Shown: piece by piece, positions 20,756 through 31,000 of the stretch | Layout: every line of letters starts with the position of its first letter | Numbering within the stretch: position 1 is the stretch's first letter | Source: Flavobacterium algicola | GTDB lineage: Bacteria; Bacteroidota; Bacteroidia; Flavobacteriales; Flavobacteriaceae | Direction of reading: 5' to 3' | DNA length: 64,000 nucleotides | Assembly: GCF_022399565.1 (NCBI RefSeq) | Contig: NZ_JAJTUT010000001.1 | Location: 558,001 to 622,000 of the forward strand | Notes under the pieces: model-generated | The model's database searches: none | What the model was told of the DNA's origin: nothing | Seen by the model: only the letters and a program-made list of their open reading frames with translations | Made by a program: the position numbers and the translations under genes

Positions 20756-22447
20756 ATGGAAACATTAAAAAACGGTAGAAGACAATTTCTTCAAAATACA
20801 TTTTGGGCAGCGGGAGCACTGCTTATCGCTCCAAATTTCATTAGTTGTAGTAAGGACAATCTTAATGAGACGACTATAAATCCGCTGGACTACACCAATA
20901 AAAATTTTGATCAAGGAGTTGCTAGCTTTGATCCCACAAAGTCAAAAGTAATTATATGGACGCGTTACAATACTCCTGGAAAAACTATATTATGGGAAGT
21001 ATCAACAAAAAGTACTTTTGATACCATTTTAAGAAGTGGATCTATAGTTACAGATGCAAGTAGGGACAATACTATTGCAATTGAGTTGACCGAATTAAAA
21101 GAAAATCAAAAACTATATTATCGTTTTAGCAATAAAGAAGACAAAGCACTTTCTGTAACTGGAGAAACAATTACTTTTCCAGAGAACTCAGATGTCGTTA
21201 AACTTGCAGTTTGTTCTTGCTCCAACTACCAAGCTGGATTGTTTAATGTTTACAATGCCATGGCAAAATCAGAGGCAGATGTTATTGTGCACTTAGGAGA
21301 TTATTTTTACGAATACCAAGCAGGCGGTTATGGCTCTAATGCTGCCAATGCTTTCCTTAATCGTATGCACCAACCTGCAACTGAAATCCTAAGTTTGGAA
21401 GATTACCGTACTCGCTACAAACAATATCGATCTGATCCTGACTTGCAATTAGCACATCAAAAAAAGCCGTTTATTTGCGTTTGGGATGACCATGAGATTG
21501 CAAATGATGCATATAAAGAAGGTGCTCAAAACCACTCAGCAGATGAGGGTGATTATGAAACTAGAAAACAAAATGCCTTAAAAGCATATAGTGAATTCTT
21601 ACCGTTTTCTAGATTAGAAGCCAACAACCAAACTTTAATCTACAGAAATTTCAATTTAGGAAATCTTGTTAATTTAACCATGCTGGATACTCGAATTATT
21701 GGTCGAGACAAACAATTAGAACTAGGTGATTACCTAACTGCAACAGGCTTTAACAACACCAAATATCAAGCTGACATTACAAATCCTTCTAGAGCTTTAT
21801 TAGGAACTACCCAACGTAATTGGTTGAATACTATTGTAAATTCAAGCACTGCAAAATGGCAAGTATTGGGACAACAGGTTCTTATGGCTCGAATGCATGT
21901 TCCATTTGAAATGCTCACCTCATTTGGCTCATCAAATCTAAATTCTGTCTTAGCAGAATTGGTCAAAATAAAATTGCGTTACGCACAAAAGGATCCAACA
22001 CTAACTCCACAGGAAATTGCTAGAATAACCACCGTTTTACCTTATAATCTTGATGCTTGGGACGGCTATCCAGTAGATAGAGAAGCCATGTATACTGCAT
22101 TGGGAAATAAAAAAATAGTAACCCTTGCGGGAGATACGCATAATGCTTGGAGCAGTAAACTTACCAAACAAGACAAAACTGAAGTTGGAATCGAATTGGC
22201 CACTTCTGGAATTACCTCTCCAGGCTTTGAAGTTTATTTAGGCAGTCCTAGCAAAGAGACATTAACGGCTTTTGAAGGTGCCTTAACCACACTTATTGAT
22301 GATCTGAATTATTTTGATGCTTCACGCAGAGGTTATATCCTTACTACATTTACAAATGCAAATGTAAAAGCAGATTGGATATTTGTAGATACCATATTAT
22401 CTACCTCCTATACTACCTCTGTTGGACATACAGTAACTTACTCATAG
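20756..22447 (+). CDS. phoD: PhoD-family alkaline phosphatase/phosphodiesterase, Tat-exported lipoprotein
   Basis: A 563-residue PhoD-like enzyme. The N-terminus has a twin-arginine motif (NGRRQFLQN, Arg8-Arg9) and a lipobox-like NFISC with Cys31, so it is probably exported folded and then lipidated. A PhoD N-terminal beta domain (about 45-140) is followed by the calcineurin-like metal centre. The metal-binding blocks are VHLGDYFYEYQ (178-188), WDDHEIAND and LAGDTHNAW. Family members hydrolyse phosphodiesters or phosphomonoesters with Fe3+/Ca2+ in the periplasm or on the surface. It is monocistronic between two terminators. Confidence 0.92.
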   Translation: METLKNGRRQFLQNTFWAAGALLIAPNFISCSKDNLNETTINPLDYTNKNFDQGVASFDPTKSKVIIWTRYNTPGKTILWEVSTKSTFDTILRSGSIVTDASRDNTIAIELTELKENQKLYYRFSNKEDKALSVTGETITFPENSDVVKLAVCSCSNYQAGLFNVYNAMAKSEADVIVHLGDYFYEYQAGGYGSNAANAFLNRMHQPATEILSLEDYRTRYKQYRSDPDLQLAHQKKPFICVWDDHEIANDAYKEGAQNHSADEGDYETRKQNALKAYSEFLPFSRLEANNQTLIYRNFNLGNLVNLTMLDTRIIGRDKQLELGDYLTATGFNNTKYQADITNPSRALLGTTQRNWLNTIVNSSTAKWQVLGQQVLMARMHVPFEMLTSFGSSNLNSVLAELVKIKLRYAQKDPTLTPQEIARITTVLPYNLDAWDGYPVDREAMYTALGNKKIVTLAGDTHNAWSSKLTKQDKTEVGIELATSGITSPGFEVYLGSPSKETLTAFEGALTTLIDDLNYFDASRRGYILTTFTNANVKADWIFVDTILSTSYTTSVGHTVTYS

Positions 22448-22770
22448 TAATCAAATAAGACAGGAAGACATATCGTTTTCCTGTTTTATTATTATATAAA
22501 TAAATCCTTTTTAAATATGACTGCTATTCATGCTATTGATTTCGAAGAAAGTATTAAGGAGAACGATTCCTAAAAAAATTGTTTAATTTAAAATGGAAAC
22601 TCATATAAGAAAATTATGCAGCTTCTATTTAAATATAATATTACTAAAAAAGCTTAATCGTTCCCATTAGTACATACGAGTTCTAAGAATAAGTTTATAT
22701 AAGACAAAAAAAATCCGTCACAATAAAAATGAGACGGATTTCTTATTTATTTAAACTCAAAATAAAAGTT
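22448..22770. other. Intergenic region without a recognisable gene
   Basis: This 323 bp AT-rich stretch contains a possible 18-codon frame starting at 22517 with no clear support, and a short inverted repeat (GAACGATT near 22560, AATCGTTC near 22657) that may be chance. The only convincing element is the bidirectional terminator at its right end. Confidence 0.6.
22711..22741. terminator. Bidirectional terminator between phoD and dedA
   Basis: A 9 bp stem, AAATCCGTC (22711-22719) and GACGGATTT (22733-22741), has A-rich and T-rich flanks that serve the convergent genes. Confidence 0.75.
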
Positions 22771-23457
22771 TTATAAATCTTTTATAGTTGGAGATTTTTT
22801 CGAAAACTTTAGAATTACTGGTAAAAGCGTTATAGCCACTAATCCTATAATAATTAATTCAATATGATTTTTCAAATCGATTTCAAATTCTTCTAGAAGA
22901 AACCAATACAAATAATGTCCAGCAAAAATTAAGATAAAAGACCAAAGAAAAGAACTAACAACATTATAAAACATAAATTTTTTCTTTTCCATCGAAACAA
23001 TCCCTGCAACTATTGGAGCAAAAGTCCTAAAGATTGGTAAAAATCTAGCAAATATAATTGCTCTACCACCATGCTTTTCAAAAAAGTCTTTTGATTGAAT
23101 TAAGTACTTCTTTTTAAACCAAAAACTATCCTCTTTGTTATACAAATAGTAACCACTTTTAGAACCAAACCAGTATCCAACAATGTTACCTAATATACCA
23201 GCTATAGCGACAAAGGTTGATAATATAAAAACGTTAAGAAAAGGACTTTCTATAATTAAGATATTCTCTATCAATTCTCTATTGTAGATACCTGCCAAAA
23301 ACAATAAACTATCACCAGGTAAAAAGAAACCTGCAAACAAACCTGTCTCTGCAAATACGATAAACAAAACGATAAATAAACCTACTCTAATTCCATTTAT
23401 ATCAAAATGAATATAAAAAAGTGGATCTATTAAATTCTTCCAATCAAAGCTACTCAT
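22771..23457 (-). CDS. DedA-family (SNARE-associated) membrane protein
   Basis: A 228-residue inner-membrane protein with several hydrophobic segments. It shows DedA family signatures: FAETGLFAGFFLPGDSLLF near the N-terminus, and FEKHGGRAIIFARFLPIFRTFAPIVAG in the middle, containing the conserved FxRxxP-type basic block. DedA proteins contribute to proton-motive-force homeostasis, and recent work links several to lipid-carrier (undecaprenyl phosphate) recycling. The gene is monocistronic with a plausible promoter upstream. Confidence 0.93.
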   Translation of the reverse strand: MSSFDWKNLIDPLFYIHFDINGIRVGLFIVLFIVFAETGLFAGFFLPGDSLLFLAGIYNRELIENILIIESPFLNVFILSTFVAIAGILGNIVGYWFGSKSGYYLYNKEDSFWFKKKYLIQSKDFFEKHGGRAIIFARFLPIFRTFAPIVAGIVSMEKKKFMFYNVVSSFLWSFILIFAGHYLYWFLLEEFEIDLKNHIELIIIGLVAITLLPVILKFSKKSPTIKDL

Positions 23458-23488
23458 AGTTTAATATTTTTACGCATATAATTTGCCG

Positions 23489-23516
23489 TGAAAGTAGTTA
23501 TAATTTAGTTTATCAA
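23489..23516 (-). promoter_or_regulatory. Candidate dedA promoter (TTG-N17-TACTTTCA)
   Basis: On the minus strand a TTG (23514-23516) and TACTTTCA (23489-23496) are 17 bp apart, near the Bacteroidetes consensus, and 32 bp upstream of the start codon. Confidence 0.45.
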
Positions 23517-23584
23517 CAATTTATTCTGATTTTTTAAATCATTATTAACTTATGCATCCTAAATTGATAATTACCAGTAATTTT

Positions 23585-24454
23585 TTATGCCAAAGGTATT
23601 ACATCAACCTCTACTTTTACCTTGTGTTCACCAGAGCTAAAGATAATTCCTTTAAGGGGTGAAATGTCTGAATAATCACGCCCGTATGCAGTAACTAAAT
23701 GGCGCTCCCCAGGAACAATATTATTAGTAGGATCAAATTCACACCAACCCATTTCTGGAACATAAACAGAAACCCAAGCGTGTGATGCATCAGAACCTTG
23801 TAGTTTAACTTTACCTTTTGGTGGCAACGTTTCTAGGTATCCGCTCACATAACGCGCAGCAAAACCCATACTACGCAAACAAGCAATCATTAAGTGTGTA
23901 AAATCTTGACAAACACCTTTTCGTTCTTTTAAAACAGTTTTTAATGGTGTGTTTAAATTTGTGGCACCCGATTTAAATTCAAAATCGGTAAATATTTTTG
24001 ACGACAATTTTTTAACAGCTTCATAAAATGAAGTATCTGCAATAAAGCAGTCTTGAGCAAAAGCTTTAACTTCATCATCCCAAAAAATAAAAGGACTCGG
24101 AAGCTGGTATTGCAAAAGTTCATTTTTAAGAGCCAATTTAGTCTTAAACAAAAGCAATGTTTCTTCGCAAGTAATTGCATTCATGAATAATAATTTCGCA
24201 GGGAATACCTCAACGATACTCGTTGCAACCACCTCCAGAACTTTGTGAGGTTTTAGAATCGAAAAATAATATTTTGTATTATTAAAATAGTCTTTTCTTG
24301 GATATAGGTTTTGAGGCTTTGGCTCAATTGTTAACTTATAATCTTCACAAATTTGTGAAGCAGAATTTACCGGATGCAAACAGATAATGCATTGGTAATT
24401 GTGCACAGCATTAACGTAGGTATAGGTAGTTTTATGTACTAATTTATACTTCAT
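23585..24454 (-). CDS. Transglutaminase-like protease-fold protein (cluster member 1)
   Basis: A 289-residue protein with a Bact_transglu_N domain (about 1-110) and a transglutaminase-like core. The papain-type triad is visible as Cys182 (KGVCQDF), His225 (DASHAWVSVYV) and Asp241 (CEFDPTNN). I choose the ATG at 24454, not the upstream TTG in frame, because it overlaps the end of the ATP-grasp gene by 11 bp (coupled ATG within its GATGAAG codons). Members act as hydrolases or amide-forming acyltransferases on peptides. Its partner is the ATP-grasp/alpha-E protein encoded upstream in the same operon. Confidence 0.9.
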   Translation of the reverse strand: MKYKLVHKTTYTYVNAVHNYQCIICLHPVNSASQICEDYKLTIEPKPQNLYPRKDYFNNTKYYFSILKPHKVLEVVATSIVEVFPAKLLFMNAITCEETLLLFKTKLALKNELLQYQLPSPFIFWDDEVKAFAQDCFIADTSFYEAVKKLSSKIFTDFEFKSGATNLNTPLKTVLKERKGVCQDFTHLMIACLRSMGFAARYVSGYLETLPPKGKVKLQGSDASHAWVSVYVPEMGWCEFDPTNNIVPGERHLVTAYGRDYSDISPLKGIIFSSGEHKVKVEVDVIPLA

Positions 24455-27026
24455 CAGAATCAATTTTTTCAGTTTCTAAAAAGGAAAGTTGCATCACCGA
24501 GTGATTAAAATACAAACTAGACAAACTATTGGTCACAGTCGAAAGAAGATTAGACACAGAATTTATAGTTTCATCCAAAGCTTTTCTATAATTAGCTTCG
24601 TCTGCTGTTACTAGCTCCTCTGGGTCAATTAATTTGATAATAGTATTGGCTTCTAATACTTTCTTTTCTGCAATACTCAATTGATTCAATTCTGATTTTT
24701 TGGGTAACTGTGCGATATTGTACGACAAAGTATCGAGAATGTAGGCCAATGTATATGGAGAGTTCTTCTCTAGGAATAACATATTGATCACGGTAATCAG
24801 ACTAATTTGTGATTTATAAATACTTCTGTACTGCGCCAATAAATTATGATTTTCTAGAACAGATTCTAATAAAAGCTGCTCGACATCCTCACTCCTTTTA
24901 AAACAAAACAAAGACTGAATAACAGAGGTAAGCGATAAAAATCTCTCGATATTTTTACCCGCTTCAAATAGAAAGAATCCGTTTTCTCTGGGCAGTGTTT
25001 CATAAGTATTACCATAAAACGCCATCATTCTAATATACAATTTATCCAAACTATGCGTGGTACGACTGATACTACTAGCATTTGCTTCTTTCAATCCAGT
25101 CAGACTATCTTCAATAAGGCTAATAATTCGTTTGGTGTCTTGATTCCATTTTTCACTAATATGATTGATCGAGTACAAAAGCGATTGTACATTATAGGAA
25201 ACAGAACCCTCTTTTTTCGGGTCTTTTATTAACGAAATTAATTCTGCTAAAGGTTTATCGAATACTGTTTCATCTTCGACTCCCTCCTTACCTACAAAAC
25301 CTGGATAAGATTGAGTGAGATGTGTTAAGGCTTTTAGAAGTACAATTAAAAACTCGGGTTGTTTTTTACCATGAGTGCTAACGTTTTCATTTAGTCTACT
25401 GAAAATTATTTTAAGGAAGCCAGTCAAGACCATAGTTCTTTCAGACAATCGTCCTACCCAAAATAGGTTTTCTGCATTTCTACTAGTAAGTACGGCATTG
25501 TGCGAAACATGATTGTTTTTCTTAACTTCTATAATTTGATCTTGCTGTTCTTGTTGGTCAAGTTGTTCTTTAAGACCATCTGTAATAATCCAAGTATCTT
25601 TGGATATGCCCCCAAATTGATTTGAAATTTGAAATTTATCTTCAATAACAGAACTACGGGTCAATCCGCCTTGCATAACTTTATAATCTTTTCCATCAGA
25701 AACTAAGAAGGCTCGAATAACCGCTAATCTAGGAACAATTTCTCCGTCTATTAAAGATGGCGTTGTAGAAAGGCTAACTTCTTCTTGGGCTACAAAATCT
25801 TTTGGACTTTTTAATATTTTTGCTTTTAATTCAACTAATTCACTTTCATTTAATTTGCGCCCGTAAATAGATTTTACACCCAAATTTCTATTTGTCTTTT
25901 TGATAATTAATTTTGGTAAATTATTCAGCACAAAATTCAATTCTTTGGTTTGTCCGCACCACCACGTAGCGGTAGAATTCATTATCAAAGGCTCCTTTAA
26001 TAAAAATTTACATGCGTTTTGAATAAATGCCATCAAACCATGATTCTCTAAAACAGCAATTCCGGGAGGGTTTATCACTGTAACATTACCAAGACGCATG
26101 ACTTGAAGCAAACCTGGAATTCCTAATAACGAATTACTATTCAATTCTAAAGGATCACACCATAAATCATCGACACGTTTAATAATCACATCAACGCGTT
26201 CTAGTTGGTCAATTGTTTTCAACCAAACATACCCTTCGCGCACTAGTAAATCGCTTCCTTCAACTAGATTATATCCTAGGTAAGACGATAAATAAACATG
26301 TTCAAAATAGGTTTCATTTCCTTCTCCAGGAGACAAAAACACTACATTTGGGTTGTCGGAATTGGAGCCGAATTTCCCAACTGTTTTCTGTAGCTCGTTG
26401 AAGTATGGACCTAATTTACTACGGTGAATATTTTTATTTAACTTAGGAAAAATATTGGCCATTACAATTCGGTTCTCGAGCGCATATCCCGTACCCGATG
26501 GTGACTGAACTCTGTTATCTAGCAACCACATTTTTCCGTCTGGCCCTCTAGCAATATCACATGCCAAAATAGTTAGTTGATGAAAATCCTTTTGATTAAT
26601 ATCGAAGCACGGTCTCAAAAAACCAGTATTATCAAAAACCAATTCGGCAGGAATAATATTGTTTTTTATAAGTAGCTGTTCACCATAAATGTCTTTATAG
26701 ATTAAATCTAATAGCTTTGCGCGCTGAATCAAACCTTTTTCGACAGTTTCCCATTCCGTTTGGTGTATTACAAAAGGAATTGGGTCTAGTTTCCAAGGTC
26801 GGACCAAACCTGTCTCTGAATCATAAACGTTGTAAGTAACACCGTTTTCTTTCAGCTTATTTACAATTTCTTTGTTTCGAATAGACAACTCCTCCATCCC
26901 TACTGCTTCTAAGGTTTGAAAAAGGGTTGCCCAATGGGGCTTTACTTGTCCATTTTTATCGATAACCTCATCGTATGATTTGATCGTTTTTTTATATGAA
27001 TCTATAAAAGATAATGGAGTGCTCAT
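24444..27026 (-). CDS. Circularly permuted ATP-grasp ligase fused to an alpha-E domain
   Basis: An 860-residue protein. The first ~480 residues are the circularly permuted type-2 ATP-grasp domain (previously DUF404/407). Supporting blocks include DIARGPDGKMWLLDNRVQSPSGTG (shown in parts as ARGPDGKMWLLDNR and SPSGTGYALENR) and the segment FVAQEEVSLS. From about residue 510 the mostly helical alpha-E domain (DUF403) begins at LTSRNAENLFWVGRLSERT. ATP-grasp enzymes make amide bonds from a carboxyl phosphate and an amine, so this is predicted to be a peptide ligase. The two modules are separate genes in many other genomes and fused here. It overlaps the downstream transglutaminase gene. Confidence 0.9.
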   Translation of the reverse strand: MSTPLSFIDSYKKTIKSYDEVIDKNGQVKPHWATLFQTLEAVGMEELSIRNKEIVNKLKENGVTYNVYDSETGLVRPWKLDPIPFVIHQTEWETVEKGLIQRAKLLDLIYKDIYGEQLLIKNNIIPAELVFDNTGFLRPCFDINQKDFHQLTILACDIARGPDGKMWLLDNRVQSPSGTGYALENRIVMANIFPKLNKNIHRSKLGPYFNELQKTVGKFGSNSDNPNVVFLSPGEGNETYFEHVYLSSYLGYNLVEGSDLLVREGYVWLKTIDQLERVDVIIKRVDDLWCDPLELNSNSLLGIPGLLQVMRLGNVTVINPPGIAVLENHGLMAFIQNACKFLLKEPLIMNSTATWWCGQTKELNFVLNNLPKLIIKKTNRNLGVKSIYGRKLNESELVELKAKILKSPKDFVAQEEVSLSTTPSLIDGEIVPRLAVIRAFLVSDGKDYKVMQGGLTRSSVIEDKFQISNQFGGISKDTWIITDGLKEQLDQQEQQDQIIEVKKNNHVSHNAVLTSRNAENLFWVGRLSERTMVLTGFLKIIFSRLNENVSTHGKKQPEFLIVLLKALTHLTQSYPGFVGKEGVEDETVFDKPLAELISLIKDPKKEGSVSYNVQSLLYSINHISEKWNQDTKRIISLIEDSLTGLKEANASSISRTTHSLDKLYIRMMAFYGNTYETLPRENGFFLFEAGKNIERFLSLTSVIQSLFCFKRSEDVEQLLLESVLENHNLLAQYRSIYKSQISLITVINMLFLEKNSPYTLAYILDTLSYNIAQLPKKSELNQLSIAEKKVLEANTIIKLIDPEELVTADEANYRKALDETINSVSNLLSTVTNSLSSLYFNHSVMQLSFLETEKIDSDEV

Positions 27027-27047
27027 TTATGGTTTTTAAATATGCGG

Positions 27048-27055
27048 CAAAGCTA
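27048..27055 (-). promoter_or_regulatory. Promoter core for the ATP-grasp/transglutaminase operon
   Basis: The minus strand reads TAGCTTTG, a full TAnnTTTG match, 22 bp upstream of the ATP-grasp start. No clear -33 TTG. Confidence 0.5.
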
Positions 27056-27098
27056 CATTAATTTTTAGGAAAACTGGCTCGATTACCCTCAATATTAG

Positions 27099-27106
27099 TA
27101 CTTTTA
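27099..27106 (+). promoter_or_regulatory. Near-consensus promoter core immediately before the divergent transglutaminase gene
   Basis: TACTTTTA matches seven of eight consensus positions (TAnnTTTG) and ends 4 bp before the ATG at 27111. A transcript from it would be nearly leaderless. Confidence 0.3.
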
Positions 27107-27110
27107 CGCC

Positions 27111-27953
27111 ATGGAATTCAATCTTAAAACTACAATACAGTACGATGTATATGCCACTACAACTTTCGTATTTAACATTCAAGCCCTAAATCGGGCTGCT
27201 AACCAAACATTCATTACTGAATCCCTAAATATAACACCAAACTTACTTTACAAAGAATACAATTTAAAAGGCTCCAAAACTCGTTTCACAAAAGTACAAG
27301 CAATAGAATTCGTTCCATTTACCATACAATACCAAGCAACTGTCGATGTAAGTTACAAAAGAATATCAAAAAAGAAACTCTTAAAAAACATTCCTGTTTT
27401 TGATTTGAAGGATGAAATAATCCCTTTTCTTACCCCTACAAGAAACTGCCCATCAGACAAATTAATGGAATTTGCTTACAACCTCTTTGGCACCATACCT
27501 AGTGACATAGAGAAAGTGATAGCAATAGAGGAATGGATTTTTAACAACATTAAATATGTGAGTGGTTCATCTGATGCAAACACAACTGCTTACGACACTC
27601 TAGTGATAAAGGAAGGTGTTTGCAAAGATTTTGCACATTTGGGTATCGCCCTTTGCAGGGCTTTAAATATTCCTGCGCGTTATTTTACTTGCTACGCCAG
27701 CAACATTTACCCTCCAGATATTCATGCTTGTTTTGAAGTCTATCTCGGCAATAAATGGATTTTATTTGACGCTACTCGATTGGCCAATTTAAACCAGTTG
27801 GTAAAAATAGCTGATGGCAAGGATGGATCTGAAATTGCGGTGGCAACTATCTTCGGGAACGCTTGCTGTACCTACATGAATATTGAATGTTCTCAAGTAA
27901 ATAATGATATTGAAACGGTAGATCTTACAGAAGATTTTTTCATATCTTACTAA
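27111..27953 (+). CDS. Divergent transglutaminase-like protein (cluster member 2)
   Basis: A 280-residue protein with a beta-rich N-terminal half and a transglutaminase-like core. The triad is Cys171 (EGVCKDF), His205 (DIHACFEVYL) and Asp220 (ILFDATRL). It lacks signal peptide and membrane spans. It starts 84 bp from, and divergent to, the ATP-grasp gene, and is followed 146 bp later by the DUF2126 fusion on the same strand. Compared with the other two transglutaminases of the cluster it is more divergent (DATRL in place of DPT). Substrate unknown. Confidence 0.88.
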   Translation: MEFNLKTTIQYDVYATTTFVFNIQALNRAANQTFITESLNITPNLLYKEYNLKGSKTRFTKVQAIEFVPFTIQYQATVDVSYKRISKKKLLKNIPVFDLKDEIIPFLTPTRNCPSDKLMEFAYNLFGTIPSDIEKVIAIEEWIFNNIKYVSGSSDANTTAYDTLVIKEGVCKDFAHLGIALCRALNIPARYFTCYASNIYPPDIHACFEVYLGNKWILFDATRLANLNQLVKIADGKDGSEIAVATIFGNACCTYMNIECSQVNNDIETVDLTEDFFISY

Positions 27954-28099
27954 TAAATAAATATAATTGCATTATCAATATCTTTCGACTCCTAAAATTA
28001 TCATTCTGATATTTATTATTTTAGCAATCTTTTTTTAGTAGTTACCAATATAAAAAAACGTATTTTTATTAAAATTTAGAAACCAAAAACTCGACATAT

Positions 28100-31000
28100 A
28101 TGGCTGTTAAAATTGCTATTTCACACAAAACAACCTATACTTTTGACCGTAGCGTTAAATTATTCCCTCATGTTTTTCGGCTTCGTCCAGCGGCACACTC
28201 TAGAACTCAAATAGAAGGATATACTTTTAAAATAAGTCCAGAAAACCATTTTATAAATTGGCAGCAAGATCCTTTTGGAAATTACCAAGCTAGAGTTGTT
28301 TTCCCAGATCCTGTACAAGAATTAAAAGTAGAAGTAGAAGTTATTGCAAAATTACAAGTAATCAATCCCTTTGATTTCTTTGTTGAAGAATACGCAGAAA
28401 ACTTTCCTTTTACTTATGATAAAACTTTACAGCAAGAGTTAACAGCTTACCTCCCACTTACAGAAGAAAGTCCGACTTTTTTAAAGTTTATGGAAGGTCT
28501 AAAATTGACAAAACCTTTACCAACCAATGATTTTCTGGTTTATATTAACCAAGCAGTCTACAAAGAATTGGCTTATAATTTAAGGATGGAAGTTGGAGTA
28601 CAAACTCCAGAAGAAACTTTACGTATTAAAAGTGGATCATGTAGAGACTTTGCTTGGCTACTTATACATGTTTTACGTTATTATGGGCTTGCAGCACGCT
28701 TTGTATCTGGATATATTGTACAATTGGCACCAGATCAAAAATCGCTAGATGGCCCATCTGGTCCTGAGGCTGACTTTACCGATTTACATGCTTGGGTAGA
28801 GGTATATCTTCCTGGTGCGGGATGGATTGGTCTTGACCCAACCTCTGGTCTTTTTGCTAGTGAGGGACATATCCCGTTATGTTGCACACCTCATTATGAA
28901 AGTGCTGCTCCTGTAACTGGTGCGACTGGAAAATGCGAAGTAACTTTTGATTTCGAAAATAAAGTAACTCGTATTCATGAGGACCCAAGAGTAACAAAAC
29001 CATACTCTGACAACCAATGGAAAGACATTATGGAAGTTGGAAATGTGGTCGAAAAAGATTTGATCGAAGGAGACGTACGTTTGACAATGGGAGGAGAACC
29101 CACTTTTGTATCTATTGATGACTATGAAGCAGACGAATGGAATACCACTGCTGATGGCCCGATGAAACGTAGGCTTGCTTATGATTTGGCCTTGCGATTA
29201 AAAAAACGTTTTGCTCATGGAGGACTGTTACATTTTGGTCAAGGAAAATGGTATCCTGGCGAATTATTCCCACGTTGGCAATATGGTTTATACTGGAGAA
29301 AAGATGGTTTGCCTTTGTGGAAAAATGATGCTCTTGTTGCTAAAGAAGGCGAAAGTAAATTTACTTTTCATGATGCAGAAAAATTCGCAAATGAATTAAC
29401 AAAATACCTCGGAATTGACACGCGCAATATAACTCCAACTTATGAAGATCCGATTTATTGGGCTCTTGAAGAGGGAAAATTACCGATTAATTTAGACCCA
29501 CTCGCTGTAGATTTAAAAGATTCTATACAACGACACAATTTGGCAAAAACCCTAGAAAAAGGACTTAATAATCCGTCTGGATTTGTTTTACCACTTCGCA
29601 AAGAACATGTTGCAGACCATTGGGAAAGTTGTGCATGGGAATTTAGAAGAGGAAATTGCTTTTTGATACCAGGAAATTCTCCTATTGGTTTACGTCTACC
29701 ATTAGACTCACTGCCACAAACTTCAAAAAACAAAAGGGAGACTGTCGTAGATAGAAGTCAATTTGAAGACTTACCTGCTTTGGGTGATTATAACGAAAAA
29801 GTAAAAAAACGTTATGGCACTATTACCAAAATATTTCAAGCTGCCAAACTGATTTTAACCAAAAAAGAGCCTACTGAAAAAGAGCCCGTAGAGAAAGAGA
29901 AAAATCCGTTGTTATATGAAGTAGATACATTTATTACAGCAATGTGTATTGAGGAACGTGAGGGTATAATTTATATCTTCTTACCTCCTACTGATTATTT
30001 AGAAGACTATATTGACTTAATCACCTCTATCGAAAACACGGCAGAAAAATTACAAATGCCTGTACGTATTGAGGGATACCAGCCAAAATCTGATTACCGC
30101 GTTGAAAAAATGATGGTAACTCCAGATCCAGGTGTTATTGAGGTTAACGTTCATCCTGCCAAAACATGGGAAGAAATTGTAGACAATACTACAGCTTTGT
30201 ATGAAGAAGCATTCTTATCGCGTTTGGGAACAGACAAATTTATGGTTGATGGTCGCCACACAGGAACAGGTGGAGGAAACCACGTAACTTTGGGAGCCGA
30301 AAAACCAGAAGATAGTCCATTATTAAGAAGACCCGATTTGTTACGAAGTTTGATTACGTACTGGCAACATCATCCTGTATTAAGTTATTTATTTGCAGGA
30401 CCATTTATAGGTCCTACAAGTCAAGCACCACGTATTGACGAAGGAAGAGATGAGAAATTATACGAAATGGAAATAGCCTTTGACCAAATACCAAAGGACA
30501 AAGAAGTTCCTTTTTGGATGGTCGATAGAATTTTTAGAAATCTTCTAACAGATATTACAGGAAACACACATAGAACAGAGTTTTGTATTGACAAATTATA
30601 TTCTCCCGATTCTTCAACTGGACGATTGGGAATATTAGAGCTTCGTGCTTTTGATATGCCACCACACAAACACATGAATTTGGTTCAAAATTTATTGGTT
30701 CGTGCTTTGGTTGCTAAATTTTGGAAACAACCTTACGAGAAGAAATTAATTCGATGGGGAACAGAATTACATGATAAGTTTCTATTACCTCATTTTGCTT
30801 ATTTGGACATGATCGATGTCGTGAATGATTTAAAAGATTCTGGATATAATTTTGATATTTCTTGGTTTGATCCATTTTTTGAATTCAGATACCCGCACCA
30901 CGGAACAGTAACTATAGACAATGTTCAACTCGAAATTAGATTAGGTATAGAACCATGGCATGTCTTGGGAGAAGAGTTATCTAGTTCGGGAACTTCTCGT

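Noticed and set aside
22517..22573. 18-codon frame after phoD
   Set aside because: Too short, no recognisable feature, and lies in an AT-rich gap before a terminator.
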